Assembly: GCA_021809235.1 (NCBI GenBank)
Contig: JAKBAG010000189.1
Span: 1 to 5,734, forward strand
Reading direction: 5' to 3'
DNA from: Acidobacteriota bacterium
GTDB lineage: Bacteria; Acidobacteriota; Terriglobia; Terriglobales; Acidobacteriaceae
Length of the DNA stretch: 5,734 nucleotides
The notes below the pieces were generated by a model, which was not told the origin of the DNA, searched no databases, and was given only the letters and a program-made list of their open reading frames with translations. Both the position numbers and the translations under genes were made by a program. Below are positions 5,096 to 5,734 of the stretch, one piece after another (the first letter of the stretch is position 1; each line of letters begins with the position of its first letter).

Positions 5096-5734
5096 TTATA
5101 GATATTTCTCCAGGTTTACACGCAAAGTGCGGTAAGCACGAAAAAGCAGGGACTTCGTGGCCGACTCGCTCAGATGGAGGATTTCGCCGATCTGGCGGTA
5201 GTCCAGCTCCTGATACTTGTGCATCAGAACGGCCATCCTTTGCCGCTCCGGAAGCTGATCCACCTCACGCCGGATGGCAGCCATGCGCTCCATGCGAAGT
5301 ATCTGATCCTCGGCATCGATGCTTCCATCTGCAACATCGGGTGTTGTTCCAGTCTCTGGATCAATGGCGTCCAGTTCCACGCGCGAAGCACTGCGCTCTG
5401 CTTTGGAATCGCGCGCATGGTTGGCAGCCAGGTTGGTGGCAATTCGATACAGCCAGGTACTGAACTTTGCCTCTGCCCGGTAGCTGGCACGGGAGCGATA
5501 GACCCTTAGAAATGTCTCCTGCGCGAGCTCTTCTGCGACGGCCTCGGAGTGCACCATGCGGTAGAGGAAGTGAACAATCGGGCGATGATATTTGCCCATC
5601 AGATACGGAAATCCGCTTTCATCCCCCGCGGCAAGCGCAAGCATTATGGCCGAGTCATCCCTTGCATCGGTGGCTGGGATGCTGTGCCTGCTGGCTTCGA
5701 GTTTTGGTTCCGGCTTGATGGTTTCGTTCCTGCC
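5096..5734 (-). CDS. ECF RNA polymerase sigma factor (RpoE-like), 5' end outside window
   Basis: 212 codons visible. Numbering from the internal ATG 5644, region 2 spans about 12-80 (core binding FLYRMVHSEAVAEELAQETF; -10 recognition FSTWLYRIATNLAANHARD), an acidic linker spans 85-118, and region 4 spans about 127-178 (QLPERQRMAVLMHKYQ, then helix-turn-helix LDYRQIGEILHLSESATKSLLFR). No region 1.1 or 3 is present, as in ECF sigmas. The frame remains open for 30 codons upstream of ATG 5644 to the window edge (…ATDARDDSAIM) with no stop and no ATG, GTG or TTG. DARDDSAIMLALAAGDE reads as the normal pre-region-2 sequence of such sigmas, so the true start is probably beyond 5734. If not, ATG 5644 gives 182 aa. 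It heads the sigma/anti-sigma/DUF3106 operon; its promoter is not in view. Confidence 0.92.
   Translation of the reverse strand, partial: GRNETIKPEPKLEASRHSIPATDARDDSAIMLALAAGDESGFPYLMGKYHRPIVHFLYRMVHSEAVAEELAQETFLRVYRSRASYRAEAKFSTWLYRIATNLAANHARDSKAERSASRVELDAIDPETGTTPDVADGSIDAEDQILRMERMAAIRREVDQLPERQRMAVLMHKYQELDYRQIGEILHLSESATKSLLFRAYRTLRVNLEKYL

Noticed and set aside
1..5734. CRISPR array, insertion sequence, tRNA or integration site
   Set aside because: No regularly spaced direct repeats, no transposase motifs, no terminal inverted repeats and no cloverleaf-like sequence noticed on either strand.

Overview
The window looks like ordinary chromosomal DNA from a free-living bacterium of moderately high GC. 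No rRNA, tRNA, CRISPR array, insertion sequence or phage gene is visible. A short FeoB, a stand-alone proline dehydrogenase and an ECF sigma / zinc-finger anti-sigma / DUF3106 cluster together suggest Acidobacteriota (Terriglobia-like). That assignment rests on remembered family resemblance and was not searched.

Layout. (1) 1-153, minus strand: 5' end of an unidentified exported protein that runs off the left edge; 154-400 is a leader or intergenic stretch. (2) 401-2592, minus: feoA and feoB, overlapping by an ATGA, with a sigma70-like promoter at 2675-2704. Two near-identical GACC-N5-GGTC operators sit one between the -35 and -10 and one at the transcription start. (3) 2705-2899: divergent control region with a CRP/FNR-type palindrome at 2782-2797. 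(4) 2900-3826, plus: monofunctional proline dehydrogenase, converging on and overlapping the next gene by 15 bp. (5) 3812 to the right edge, minus, transcribed right to left: ECF sigma factor (5' end outside the window), membrane-anchored zinc-finger anti-sigma factor, and an exported DUF3106-type protein.

How the genes work together. feoA and feoB form a ferrous-iron uptake operon whose promoter looks built for repression by an iron- or Fe-S-responsive regulator; the operator core matches the Rrf2/IscR architecture. Proline dehydrogenase starts proline catabolism and may be under CRP/FNR-type control. The sigma, anti-sigma and DUF3106 genes look like one envelope-signalling operon: cytoplasmic sigma, single-span membrane anti-sigma, and an exported helical-repeat protein.

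The two observations most worth following are the paired operators in the feoAB promoter and the strict 18-residue, seven-copy repeat in the DUF3106 protein, which suggests a periplasmic third component of the ECF system.
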